From positions 1 through 5,212 of the forward strand of contig JAJYZN010000187.1 of NCBI GenBank assembly GCA_021799915.1: 5,212 bases of DNA, in the 5' to 3' direction. Both the position numbers and the translations under genes were made by a program. Under the pieces are notes generated by a model. It was not told where the DNA came from, searched no databases, and saw nothing but the letters and a program-made list of their open reading frames with translations. Position 1 is the stretch's first letter. Every line of letters starts with the position of its first letter. Shown one piece after another: positions 1 to 5,212 of the stretch. This DNA comes from Actinomycetes bacterium (GTDB lineage: Bacteria; Actinomycetota; Acidimicrobiia; Acidimicrobiales; RAAP-2).

Positions 1-1
1 C

Positions 2-82
2 ACCGCACTGGCCCGGCGCTACGTGAAGTGGCTCGACGAGCGCAGCGCGGACGCCCCAGAAGCTGCCCAACTCGCGGCTTGA
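2..82 (+). CDS. C-terminal fragment of an unidentified protein (5' end outside window)
   Basis: An open frame enters from the left edge and ends at TGA 80-82. It gives 26 residues, starting TALARRYVKWLDER and ending in an Ala-rich tail (APEAAQLAA). Almost every codon in this frame ends in G or C, as in the real genes of the window, which supports it over the competing frame that reads on through the downstream repeat. The short basic/aromatic helix followed by an Ala-rich tail is typical of a protein C-terminus, but it is too little to assign a family, and I do not recognise it. The gene converges on phoU, with the C-rich repeat tract lying between the two stop codons. Confidence 0.55.
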   Translation, partial: TALARRYVKWLDERSADAPEAAQLAA

Positions 83-100
83 CAACGATAGGAGCATCAC

Positions 101-243
101 TCGACCCCCGAGTGCCCAGCCGACCCCGACCCCCGAGTGCCCAGCCGACCCCGACCCCCGAGCGCCCAGTCGACCCCCGACCCCCGACCCCGACCCCCGA
201 CCCCGACCCCGACCCCCGACCCCTGAGCGCTCAGTCCGCCCCG
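101..243. repeat. C-rich minisatellite (25-bp units plus GA-C4/5 units), G-quadruplex-prone on the minus strand
   Basis: A 25-bp unit beginning GAGTGCCCAGCCGACC starts at 110, 135 and 160; the third copy has GAGCG and CAGTC variants. From 172 to 223 the sequence becomes eight head-to-tail units of GA followed by four or five C (starts 172, 179, 186, 192, 199, 205, 211, 218). A last diverged copy (GAGCGCTCAGTC) starts at 225 and runs into the 3' end of phoU. The minus strand therefore carries more than a dozen runs of three to five G, many separated by only two bases, which is a strong pattern for G-quadruplex formation. The tract fills the gap between convergent genes. A role in transcription end or roadblocking is inference; it may equally be a neutral slippage product. 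Confidence 0.85.
223..234. repeat. 12-bp perfect palindrome containing the phoU stop codon
   Basis: CTGAGCGCTCAG reads the same on both strands. The phoU stop (TGA on the minus strand, 231-233) lies inside it. It is a variant of the GAGCGCCCAG segment of the neighbouring minisatellite units, in which a C-to-T change and the flanking CT complete the symmetry. It has no loop, so it would make only a poor hairpin and is more likely incidental or a protein-binding palindrome than a terminator. Confidence 0.5.
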
Positions 244-1028
244 GTTGTCCCCGGTTCGGGCCCGCCGGCCACCAGGGCGGCCATCCGTCTGGCCAGGTTC
301 ACGGCGTGGTCCCCGAAGCGCTCGTAGAAACGTGCCACCATCGCCAACTCGATGGCCACGGGAAGGGGCATCGTCCCGGCCACCAGCTCCGCCGTCAGCG
401 TCACATGCAGGTCGTCCAGCTCGTCGTCGAGGTCGTCGACGAAGTGCGCCCCGGCGGCCGAGCGCTCGGCGAAGGCGTCAGCCGTGCTGGCCCATATGGT
501 CGTGGCCACCTCGCCCATGCGCTCCACCAGCCCACGGCTGCGGGCCGACATCTCCGATCCCAGCCCACGGGCGGCTCGACGGGCAATGTGCTCGGCCAGG
601 TCACCGTTGCGGTCGAGGTCGGGCAGCATCCTGAGCACTGCGACCAGCTCCCGGCGCTCGTCCACCGTCGTCTCGCCTGTGACCAGGCGGTCCTGGGCCA
701 TGTGCCCGATCCTGGCGATGAGCGCATCCACCTGCTCGTCCCGCTGGACCATGAGCTTGGCCGCTTCCCGGTCGCCGGCGAGCAGCGAGTGGGTGGCTCC
801 GGCCATGGCCTCGCCGACGAGAGCGAAGACTTGCACGAACAGACGGTCGATCTCGGCGAGGGTGTCGGGAGGTCCGTCACCATCGACGTCTCGCCCCGGC
901 AGGATGATCGGGGTGGCCGCGTCCTCGACCTCGGGCCCGGATGCGGCGGCTGACGGGGCTGCGCCGAAAGGCTGTCCGGTGGTGCCGGCCGAGCTCCGTC
1001 GACCACTGGCCCCGACCCGGAACGGCAT
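231..1028 (-). CDS. phoU: PhoU-family phosphate signalling regulator with N-terminal extension
   Basis: The 265-residue product has the two PhoU helical-bundle repeats. The first, roughly residues 56-155, carries LDRNGDLAEHIARR (D139, D143). The second, roughly 165-255, carries RFYERFGDHAVNLARR (E236, D240, N244). These match the E/D-xxx-D metal-binding signatures of the family. PhoU proteins are cytoplasmic and link the Pst phosphate transporter to the PhoR sensor kinase, repressing the Pho regulon when phosphate is plentiful. A very acidic stretch (DDLDDELDDL, about 198-207) precedes the last helices. The first 55 or so residues are a Gly/Ser/Ala/Pro-rich extension absent from typical PhoU (about 220 residues). 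I chose ATG 1026-1028; the frame stays open to an ATG at 1139, but that start would reach the SDR ribosome-binding region and adds no recognisable domain. No pst or phoR/phoB genes are next to it here. The stop lies in the minisatellite. Confidence 0.88.
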   Translation of the reverse strand: MPFRVGASGRRSSAGTTGQPFGAAPSAAASGPEVEDAATPIILPGRDVDGDGPPDTLAEIDRLFVQVFALVGEAMAGATHSLLAGDREAAKLMVQRDEQVDALIARIGHMAQDRLVTGETTVDERRELVAVLRMLPDLDRNGDLAEHIARRAARGLGSEMSARSRGLVERMGEVATTIWASTADAFAERSAAGAHFVDDLDDELDDLHVTLTAELVAGTMPLPVAIELAMVARFYERFGDHAVNLARRMAALVAGGPEPGTTGAD

Positions 1029-1033
1029 AGTGC

Positions 1034-1046
1034 AACCGTACCGGTT
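1034..1046. promoter_or_regulatory. Inverted repeat over the phoU -10 region, possible operator
   Basis: The arms AACCG (1034-1038) and CGGTT (1042-1046) are separated by TAC. They sit on the predicted phoU -10 and between the divergent phoU and SDR genes, which is where a repressor or activator site would be expected. The arms are short, so chance is a real alternative. Confidence 0.25.
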
Positions 1047-1063
1047 CAACGGTCCCGTGACAC
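1035..1063 (-). promoter_or_regulatory. Candidate phoU promoter, possibly leaderless
   Basis: On the minus strand a -35-like GTGTCA (1058-1063, four of six matches to TTGACA) is separated by exactly 17 bp from a -10-like TACGGT (1035-1040, fitting the actinobacterial TANNNT pattern). The -10 ends six bases before the phoU ATG at 1028, and there is no purine-rich ribosome-binding site in front of that ATG. This arrangement is typical of leaderless mRNAs, which are common in actinobacteria. It is a prediction from pattern only. Confidence 0.4.
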
Positions 1064-1069
1064 CCGGCC

Positions 1070-1075
1070 GATACT
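1070..1075 (+). promoter_or_regulatory. Weak candidate -10 element for the SDR-rmuC unit
   Basis: GATACT resembles TATAAT (four of six) and lies in the only non-coding stretch upstream of the SDR gene. A poor -35 candidate (TTCAAC, 1045-1050) sits 19 bp before it and overlaps the phoU promoter region. If used, the leader would be about 60 bases. Some promoter must exist in 1029-1141 because phoU diverges here, but this exact assignment is uncertain. Confidence 0.22.
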
Positions 1076-1129
1076 CTGGTCGCCGAGCACCATGCAGCGG
1101 TCCGTCGTCCCCGACGACCACCCGACCCC

Positions 1130-1135
1130 GAGGAG
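1130..1135 (+). promoter_or_regulatory. Ribosome binding site of the SDR gene
   Basis: GAGGAG is followed six bases later by ATG 1142. This good Shine-Dalgarno match fixes the SDR start and argues against a phoU start at 1139 on the other strand. Confidence 0.7.
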
Positions 1136-1141
1136 CCACGC

Positions 1142-1948
1142 ATGATCCGATCGGCGACGAAGATCGGCCCGGGAACCACGGCCGTGGTCACCGGTGCCGC
1201 CGGCGGGCTGGGCCAGGCCCTCAGCCGGGCTCTCGAGGGCCGGGGGGCCAAGGTGGTGCGGACGGACATTCGCGGCGCCGTCGGCGTCGACCGGGTGCTC
1301 GACGTCACCGATCCGGTGGCGGTGCGGGAGCTGGCCGCCGAGCTGGTGCCCCAGATCTGGGTGAACAACGCCGGGGTCCTGGGGGTGGCCGGGGCCCTCG
1401 GCCAGTCCGACGAGGAGATCCGCCGGGTGGTCGACGTGAACCTCCTGGGCGTGGTCCACGGCTCCCGGGCGGCGGCGGCGGCCATGGTGGACCGGGGAGG
1501 CGGGGTGATCCTGAACATCGGGTCCCTGGCTGCCTGGAACCCCACGCCGGGGTTGGCCGTGTACTCGGCGACCAAGCACGCCGTCCGGGCCTACAGCGGT
1601 GCCCTGGCCGCCGAGCTCTCCGGCACCGGGGTCCGGGTCCTCTGCCTCTGCCCCGACGGGATCTGGACTCCGATGCTGAAGGACGCCGTCACCTCCGATG
1701 CCGCGGCCAGGCCCTGCTCCGGTCGGCGCCTGCTGGGGCCGGTGGAGGTGGCCGAGGCGGCGATGAACCTGCTCGACGGGCGCCGGCTGGTCCGCTCGCT
1801 GCCGCAGGGGCGGGCCGTCCTGGCCAAGATGTCAGGGCGCTGGCCGGCGCTCGGGGTGGCGACCCGGAGGACCACCGAGCGTCAGGGGCGCCGGCACCAG
1901 GCCCGCTACCGGGATCGGTTGGCCGGTGAGGAGAGCGGTGGGCGATGA
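1142..1948 (+). CDS. Classical short-chain dehydrogenase/reductase (SDR), substrate unknown
   Basis: The 268-residue protein shows the full classical SDR pattern. It has a Rossmann cofactor motif TGAAGGLG (17-24), an acidic residue at the end of strand 2 (RTDI, D42) that usually favours NAD(H) over NADP(H), DVTD (54-57), NNAG (75-78), and a catalytic tetrad of N100, S128, Y141 and K145 (YSATK). A PDGIWTP segment (171-177) stands where most family members have the PG motif. It is thus a cytosolic NAD-dependent oxidoreductase acting on a hydroxyl/carbonyl group; the sequence does not reveal the substrate. The C-terminal 30 residues are unusually basic (TRRTTERQGRRHQARYRDR) and have no equivalent in typical 250-residue members. 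The start is set by the ribosome binding site at 1130. The gene ends in an ATGA overlap with rmuC, which points to cotranscription. Confidence 0.93.
   Translation: MIRSATKIGPGTTAVVTGAAGGLGQALSRALEGRGAKVVRTDIRGAVGVDRVLDVTDPVAVRELAAELVPQIWVNNAGVLGVAGALGQSDEEIRRVVDVNLLGVVHGSRAAAAAMVDRGGGVILNIGSLAAWNPTPGLAVYSATKHAVRAYSGALAAELSGTGVRVLCLCPDGIWTPMLKDAVTSDAAARPCSGRRLLGPVEVAEAAMNLLDGRRLVRSLPQGRAVLAKMSGRWPALGVATRRTTERQGRRHQARYRDRLAGEESGGR
1928..1948 (+). promoter_or_regulatory. ATGA stop-start overlap coupling SDR and rmuC, with upstream GAGGAG
   Basis: The rmuC ATG (1945-1947) overlaps the SDR TGA (1946-1948) by two bases. GAGGAG at 1928-1933 lies 11 bases before the ATG, a longer spacing than ideal, so re-initiation by ribosomes finishing the SDR is a likely route to rmuC translation. 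Coupling is inferred from the arrangement. Confidence 0.6.
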
Positions 1949-3183
1949 CGGCCTGGCTGGTCCTGGGCCTGGCCGTGGGCCTGCTCCTCGGGCTGGTGGT
2001 CGGGCTGGTGGTGGGCGCACGTCGCTCGGCCGGGACGGGAGGTGGTGACCACGGGGTGGAGGCGAGGCTCGCAGCCACCTTTGCCGAGCTCTCGGGGCGG
2101 GCCCTCCAGCAGAATGCCGAGCAGTTTCTCGCCGTGGCCCAGCAACGCTTCCAGCAGGTCCAGGAGTCGGCGAAAGGCGATCTCGCCCTCCGCCAGGAGG
2201 GCATCGCCGCGCTGGTCGAGCCGTTGCGGCTGGCCCTGGATCGCTACGAAGAGCAGCTCCGCCAGTTGGAGCTGGATCGGCGCGGCGCCTACGTCGGCCT
2301 GACGACCACCGTGGACCAGTTGCGCCAATCCCACGCGCATCTCGAGCGCGAGACCCGCAAGCTCGTGACCGCCCTTCGTTCGCCCCAGACCCGCGGGCGG
2401 TGGGGTGAGGTGCAGCTCCGACGGGTGGTGGAGCTGGCCGGGATGGTGGCCCACTGCGACTTCGAGGAGCAGGTGTCGGTCACCGGGGACGACGGCGCCG
2501 TCGTGCGCCCCGACATGGTGGTCTCCCTTCCGGGGGGTGGACGCATGATCGTGGACTCCAAGGTCCCTCTCGACGCCTATCTCCGTGCGCTGGACTGCGA
2601 GGACGGTGCCGAGCGGGAAGCGGCCCTGAGAGACCACGCCCGCCAGCTCCGGAGCCACGTCGACCAGATGGCCCGGAAGGAGTACTGGCGCCACGTGGAG
2701 GGGTCGGCCGAGCAGATGGTGGTGTTCATCCCCGACGCCCTGCTGGCTCAGGCCTTCGAGCACGACCCCGGGCTCCAGGAGCACGCCATGGCCCAGGGGG
2801 TCCTCCTGGCCACGCCGACGACGCTCATCGCCCTACTGAGGGCCGTCGCCTTCGGGTGGCGGCAGGACACGCTGGCCGCCGATGCCCGCCAGGTCCAGCG
2901 CCTGGGGCGCGAGCTCTACGAGCGGCTCGGGACCATGGGGTCGCACCTGGCCAAAGTCCAGCGCAGCCTGCAGGCCACGGTCGAGGCATTCAACCAGGCG
3001 GTGGGGTCGTTCGAGTCCCGGGTACTGGTCACCGCCCGGCGCTTCCCCGACCTGGGTGCGGTGCCGGCGTCTGACGACCTCCCCGTGCTCCAAGGGGTGG
3101 AGGCCACGGCGCGCGTCCCCCAGCCCCAGGTGGCCGACGGGCCTGCGGACGCTGCCGAGTCGCCGCCGTGGCGAGGCGGGTGA
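1945..3183 (+). CDS. rmuC: RmuC-family DNA recombination protein, membrane-anchored
   Basis: The 412-residue protein has the RmuC layout. An N-terminal membrane helix (about residues 3-24, rich in Leu, Val and Gly) is followed by a long helical, coiled-coil-prone stretch rich in Gln, Glu and Arg (about 37-145). Next comes the conserved core with SPQTRGRWGE (146-155), RPDMVVSLPGG (188-198) and VDSKVPLDAY (203-212). P189-D190 and D204/K206 form a PD-(D/E)xK-like nuclease signature. FIPDALLAQAF (261-271) and LLATPTTLIALLRAVAFGWRQ (287-307) are further family blocks. In E. coli, RmuC limits inversions at short inverted repeats, and a nuclease role is inferred from the fold. The last 35 or so residues are Pro/Ala-rich and probably disordered. 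The start gives the family's typical membrane anchor and sits in the ATGA overlap with the SDR. The gene converges on the lipase, with 6 bp between stops. Confidence 0.95.
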   Translation: MTAWLVLGLAVGLLLGLVVGLVVGARRSAGTGGGDHGVEARLAATFAELSGRALQQNAEQFLAVAQQRFQQVQESAKGDLALRQEGIAALVEPLRLALDRYEEQLRQLELDRRGAYVGLTTTVDQLRQSHAHLERETRKLVTALRSPQTRGRWGEVQLRRVVELAGMVAHCDFEEQVSVTGDDGAVVRPDMVVSLPGGGRMIVDSKVPLDAYLRALDCEDGAEREAALRDHARQLRSHVDQMARKEYWRHVEGSAEQMVVFIPDALLAQAFEHDPGLQEHAMAQGVLLATPTTLIALLRAVAFGWRQDTLAADARQVQRLGRELYERLGTMGSHLAKVQRSLQATVEAFNQAVGSFESRVLVTARRFPDLGAVPASDDLPVLQGVEATARVPQPQVADGPADAAESPPWRGG

Positions 3184-3189
3184 CCCGAC

Positions 3190-4461
3190 CTACGGGCAGG
3201 TGGTCGTCTGGACCCCGGGCTCGCCCACCGGCACGTAGGGGTCGGGGTTGGGGTCTCCGGCGAAGCGGTCGGACAGCCAGTGCACCATGTCGGGCATGTA
3301 GTAGGGGATCACCCCGGCGTGGCTCTGACCCGGATAGATCCACCGCTCCACGTCCTGGCCGATCTTGCAGAAGTGTGTGGTGAGGATCTCCGTGGAGATC
3401 GGCGGGATCTGGTGGTCTGTGCCGCCCTGGGGTATGAGCAGCGGCACCGACGTCGGTTTGGTGAAGCTCTCGGGGTCGTTCTCCTCGAGCAGCGCCTTCC
3501 ACTTGGCCACCTTGAACGGATCGGCTTTCACCAGTTGGGCCAAGGTGTAGTGGTCGAGCGTCTTCTGGAGGTATGTGTAGCAGCCCTTGGTGAGGTCGGG
3601 GAGGAGCTTGAGCGCCTGGGAGTTCAGCACCTCGGAGAGCGGGGCGGCGGAGCTGCCGTAGCCGGCGTTGAAGCCGGCGGCGGCCATGAACAGGTAGAAG
3701 CGGTAGGGGCTTGTCTTCAAGAATGTGTAGATGACGGAGAACTGGGACGGCGGCGCACCGGCCACCACCCCGACCAGGTGCAGCTCGGGAGCGTATGACT
3801 GGGCGATGTGCATGGCGAACAACGCCGTCTGCCCGCCTTCGGAGTGGCCCCACACCGCGTAGGTGGAGCTGGCGTGGGCCACCTTCATCTGGCGGGCGGC
3901 CCGCACGATGTCGATGGTGTTGCGGGCCGCGAGCACCCCGACGAGGTAGGGGAGCGGGCCCGGGGTGCCCTCACCCTGGTAGTCGCTGGCCGTCACCTCC
4001 CAACCCTGGACCAGGAGGTCGTTCTGGAGCGGCACCGCTGTCGCCGGCTTGAGCGACGGGGCACACTGCGGTGCCATGCCGTTGGTGCCGTGGCCCCACG
4101 TGACGACCCGGTACCCACCGGGAGGTGGAGGCGTCCGGGGCACCATGACCACGCCGGTCACGGCGATGGGCTTGCCGGTCGTGGACTCCGAGACGTACAT
4201 GACCCGGTAGACGGTGCCGTCGACGGCTGGTGTCGTGACCCGTTGGTACTTGATGAGGGTGCCGGGCTTGTTCGAGGGAAGGTGGCTGGGTACGGCGTAG
4301 AAGCTCGGCAACCCGGCCGCCGGCGTACCGGCCAGCGTGCTGGAGGTCGACGAAGCGCTCGTGGAGCTGCACGCCGTGGCCACCATGGCCAGGACCACGA
4401 GGGCAGTTCCAATCCCGACAGCACGGCGCAGCGCCACGTTGGTGAACCTCGATGCGGACAT
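3190..4461 (-). CDS. Secreted lipoprotein of the secretory lipase (LIP) alpha/beta-hydrolase family
   Basis: The 423-residue precursor starts with a lipoprotein-type signal peptide: basic residues (R5, R12, R13), a hydrophobic core (15-28), and A-T-A-C with C31 as the likely lipidated residue. A Ser/Thr-rich linker (32-46) follows. The A at -3 is less usual than L or V, so the lipidation call is moderate. The hydrolase part shows TWGHGTNG (121-128, oxyanion-hole region), DYQGEGTPGP (160-169), nucleophile S207 in GHSEGG (205-210), and probable D349 (QGGTDHQIPP) and H381 (GQSHAG) completing the triad. This order and the GHSEGG elbow fit the secretory lipase family that includes Candida antarctica lipase A; esterase or lipase activity on acyl esters outside the cell is expected. 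Four cysteines (133, 294, 365, 422) could form disulfides. The start is supported by an AAGGGG-like ribosome site. It follows prfC by 33 bp on the same strand. Confidence 0.9.
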   Translation of the reverse strand: MSASRFTNVALRRAVGIGTALVVLAMVATACSSTSASSTSSTLAGTPAAGLPSFYAVPSHLPSNKPGTLIKYQRVTTPAVDGTVYRVMYVSESTTGKPIAVTGVVMVPRTPPPPGGYRVVTWGHGTNGMAPQCAPSLKPATAVPLQNDLLVQGWEVTASDYQGEGTPGPLPYLVGVLAARNTIDIVRAARQMKVAHASSTYAVWGHSEGGQTALFAMHIAQSYAPELHLVGVVAGAPPSQFSVIYTFLKTSPYRFYLFMAAAGFNAGYGSSAAPLSEVLNSQALKLLPDLTKGCYTYLQKTLDHYTLAQLVKADPFKVAKWKALLEENDPESFTKPTSVPLLIPQGGTDHQIPPISTEILTTHFCKIGQDVERWIYPGQSHAGVIPYYMPDMVHWLSDRFAGDPNPDPYVPVGEPGVQTTTCP

Positions 4462-4465
4462 CGAA

Positions 4466-4473
4466 CCCCCCTT
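4466..4473 (-). promoter_or_regulatory. Ribosome binding site of the lipase gene
   Basis: On the minus strand AAGGGGGG lies four bases before ATG 4461 (six bases if the core is AAGGGG). This supports the chosen start, which also gives a complete signal peptide. Confidence 0.55.
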
Positions 4474-4475
4474 CC

Positions 4476-4486
4476 CGATCGGATCG
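4476..4486. repeat. Small inverted repeat in the prfC-lipase gap
   Basis: CGATC (4476-4480), one G, then GATCG (4482-4486) form a symmetrical element just upstream of the lipase ribosome binding site and inside the 33-bp gap. It has no loop or T tract, so it is not a terminator. It could be an operator or simply chance. Confidence 0.2.
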
Positions 4487-4494
4487 ACAGGACC

Positions 4495-5212
4495 CTACCT
4501 CGTGCCGGCGCCGGGAAGCGGCACGAGGCACCAATCAGGGTGGTCCGACACCAGCTTGGCCAGGCGGTACTCGCTCTCGAACAGGGCCAAGAGGGTCCCG
4601 TCCCGGCGGGCCATGACCCGGACGCCCATGGATCCGACCAGGCGCTCGGCGGTGGCACGGTCGGTCCGACGTGCCGCCACGATGGGAGCAGGACGGAGGT
4701 CCACCGGAGCTCCCAGCTCGTGCTCCATGCGGTAGGCCGCCACGTCGAACTGGAGGGCCCCCACCACCGCCAGCATCGGGACCGGATCGCCTCCGGGGTC
4801 GGTGAGGACCTGGACCACGCCCTCGTGCTCGAGCTGGGCCAGGCCGCGGTGGAACTGCTTGTGGCGTGACGCGTCGCGGCTCCGAGCCGTGGCGAACAGC
4901 TCGGGTGCGAACGAGACGATGGGCGGGAACGTGACGGAACCGTCGACCGAGAGCGTCTCCCCCACCGACAGGTCGCCTGCGTTCACCAGTCCCACGACGT
5001 CGCCGGGGTAGGCCGTGTCCACAGTGGTGCGTCCGGCACCGAAGAGGGTCATGGCGTACTTCGTGGACACCGCTCTACCGCCACCGCCGGGCTGGAGGGT
5101 CATGCCCCGCTCGAAGCGTCCCGAGCACACTCGGACGAAGGCCACCCGGTCGCGGTGGGCCGGGTCCATGTTGGACTGGACCTTGAACACGAACCCTGCG
5201 AAGTCCGAGTCG
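4495..5212 (-). CDS. prfC: Peptide chain release factor 3, C-terminal part (5' end outside window)
   Basis: The frame is open to the right edge and ends at TAG 4495-4497, giving 238 visible residues. They align by eye along their whole length with E. coli RF3 after its GTPase domain: GFVFKVQSNMDPAHRDRVAF (6-25), VCSGRFERGM, AYPGDVVGL, FAPELF, GLAQLEHEGVVQV and GALQFDVAAYRMEHE all have clear counterparts. This is domains II and III; the G domain, about half the usual 530 residues, lies beyond the window. RF3 is a ribosome-associated GTPase that removes RF1/RF2 after peptide release. The GTG at 5188-5190 is an internal Val codon, not the start, because conserved residues (DFAGF) continue upstream of it. 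The C-terminus (DWCLVPLPGAGTR) looks intact. The downstream lipase gene is 33 bp away on the same strand and may be cotranscribed. Confidence 0.95.
   Translation of the reverse strand, partial: DSDFAGFVFKVQSNMDPAHRDRVAFVRVCSGRFERGMTLQPGGGGRAVSTKYAMTLFGAGRTTVDTAYPGDVVGLVNAGDLSVGETLSVDGSVTFPPIVSFAPELFATARSRDASRHKQFHRGLAQLEHEGVVQVLTDPGGDPVPMLAVVGALQFDVAAYRMEHELGAPVDLRPAPIVAARRTDRATAERLVGSMGVRVMARRDGTLLALFESEYRLAKLVSDHPDWCLVPLPGAGTR

Noticed and set aside
101..243. CRISPR array in the 101-243 repeats
   Set aside because: Units are contiguous or nearly so, without unique spacers of constant length, and no cas genes are present; it is a simple minisatellite.
28..327. Plus-strand frame encoding a Pro/Asp/Thr repeat protein (PTPTPDPDPDP) through the minisatellite
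   Set aside because: Its codons come from the C-rich repeat, it ends inside antisense phoU, and the upstream coding signal belongs to the other frame ending at 82.
1029..1139. Longer phoU starting at ATG 1139
   Set aside because: It would overlap the SDR ribosome binding site and the predicted phoU promoter, and it adds no PhoU-like sequence.
352..1929. A 525-codon open frame on the plus strand, antisense to phoU and continuing through the SDR gene in another frame
   Set aside because: It lies opposite one well-supported gene and out of frame with another, its product is low-complexity Arg/Gly/Pro/Ser-rich, and such long spurious frames are expected at this GC content.
3160..3174. TCGCC-GCCGT-GGCGA hairpin as an rmuC terminator
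   Set aside because: It lies inside the rmuC coding region, has only a five-base stem and is not followed by a T-rich tract.
3029..3853. 274-codon minus-strand frame overlapping the lipase and the rmuC end
   Set aside because: It is a shifted-frame shadow of the lipase gene; the Arg/Pro/His-rich product shows no family features, while the lipase frame has a complete catalytic triad.
3808..4869. 353-codon plus-strand frame antisense to the lipase and prfC
   Set aside because: It covers two confidently identified minus-strand genes, and its product is low-complexity and unrecognisable.

Overview
The window is very GC-rich with strongly GC-biased third codon positions and compact gene spacing. 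This fits a high-GC actinobacterium; an uncultured Acidimicrobiia-like lineage is possible, but that placement is only an impression from gene content and composition. It reads as ordinary chromosomal housekeeping sequence. I see no insertion sequence, phage gene, CRISPR array, tRNA or rRNA.

Layout, left to right. (1) Positions 2-82 (+) hold the last 26 codons of an unidentified gene. (2) Positions 101-243 hold a C-rich/G-rich minisatellite: 25-bp units that decay into GA-plus-C4/5 units. It fills the space between two convergent genes and runs into the end of phoU. (3) A PhoU-family phosphate regulator lies on the minus strand (stop at 231, preferred start at 1028). (4) A divergent regulatory region (1029-1141) separates phoU from (5) a classical short-chain dehydrogenase (1142-1948, +). 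(6) rmuC (1945-3183, +) overlaps the dehydrogenase by ATGA, so the two are probably cotranscribed and translationally coupled. (7) Converging on rmuC, with 6 bp between the stops, is a secreted lipoprotein of the secretory-lipase alpha/beta-hydrolase family (3190-4461, -). (8) Upstream of it, 33 bp away on the same strand, is the C-terminal part of peptide chain release factor 3 (prfC, 4495-5212, -), cut by the window edge.

The genes do not form one obvious pathway. There are two likely transcription units of two genes each (SDR-rmuC and prfC-lipase) plus a stand-alone phoU with no pst transporter or phoR/phoB beside it in the window. The most unusual element is the G-quadruplex-prone minisatellite that includes the phoU stop codon. 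I found no convincing new multi-gene system; the findings below are small-scale structures and contextual oddities.
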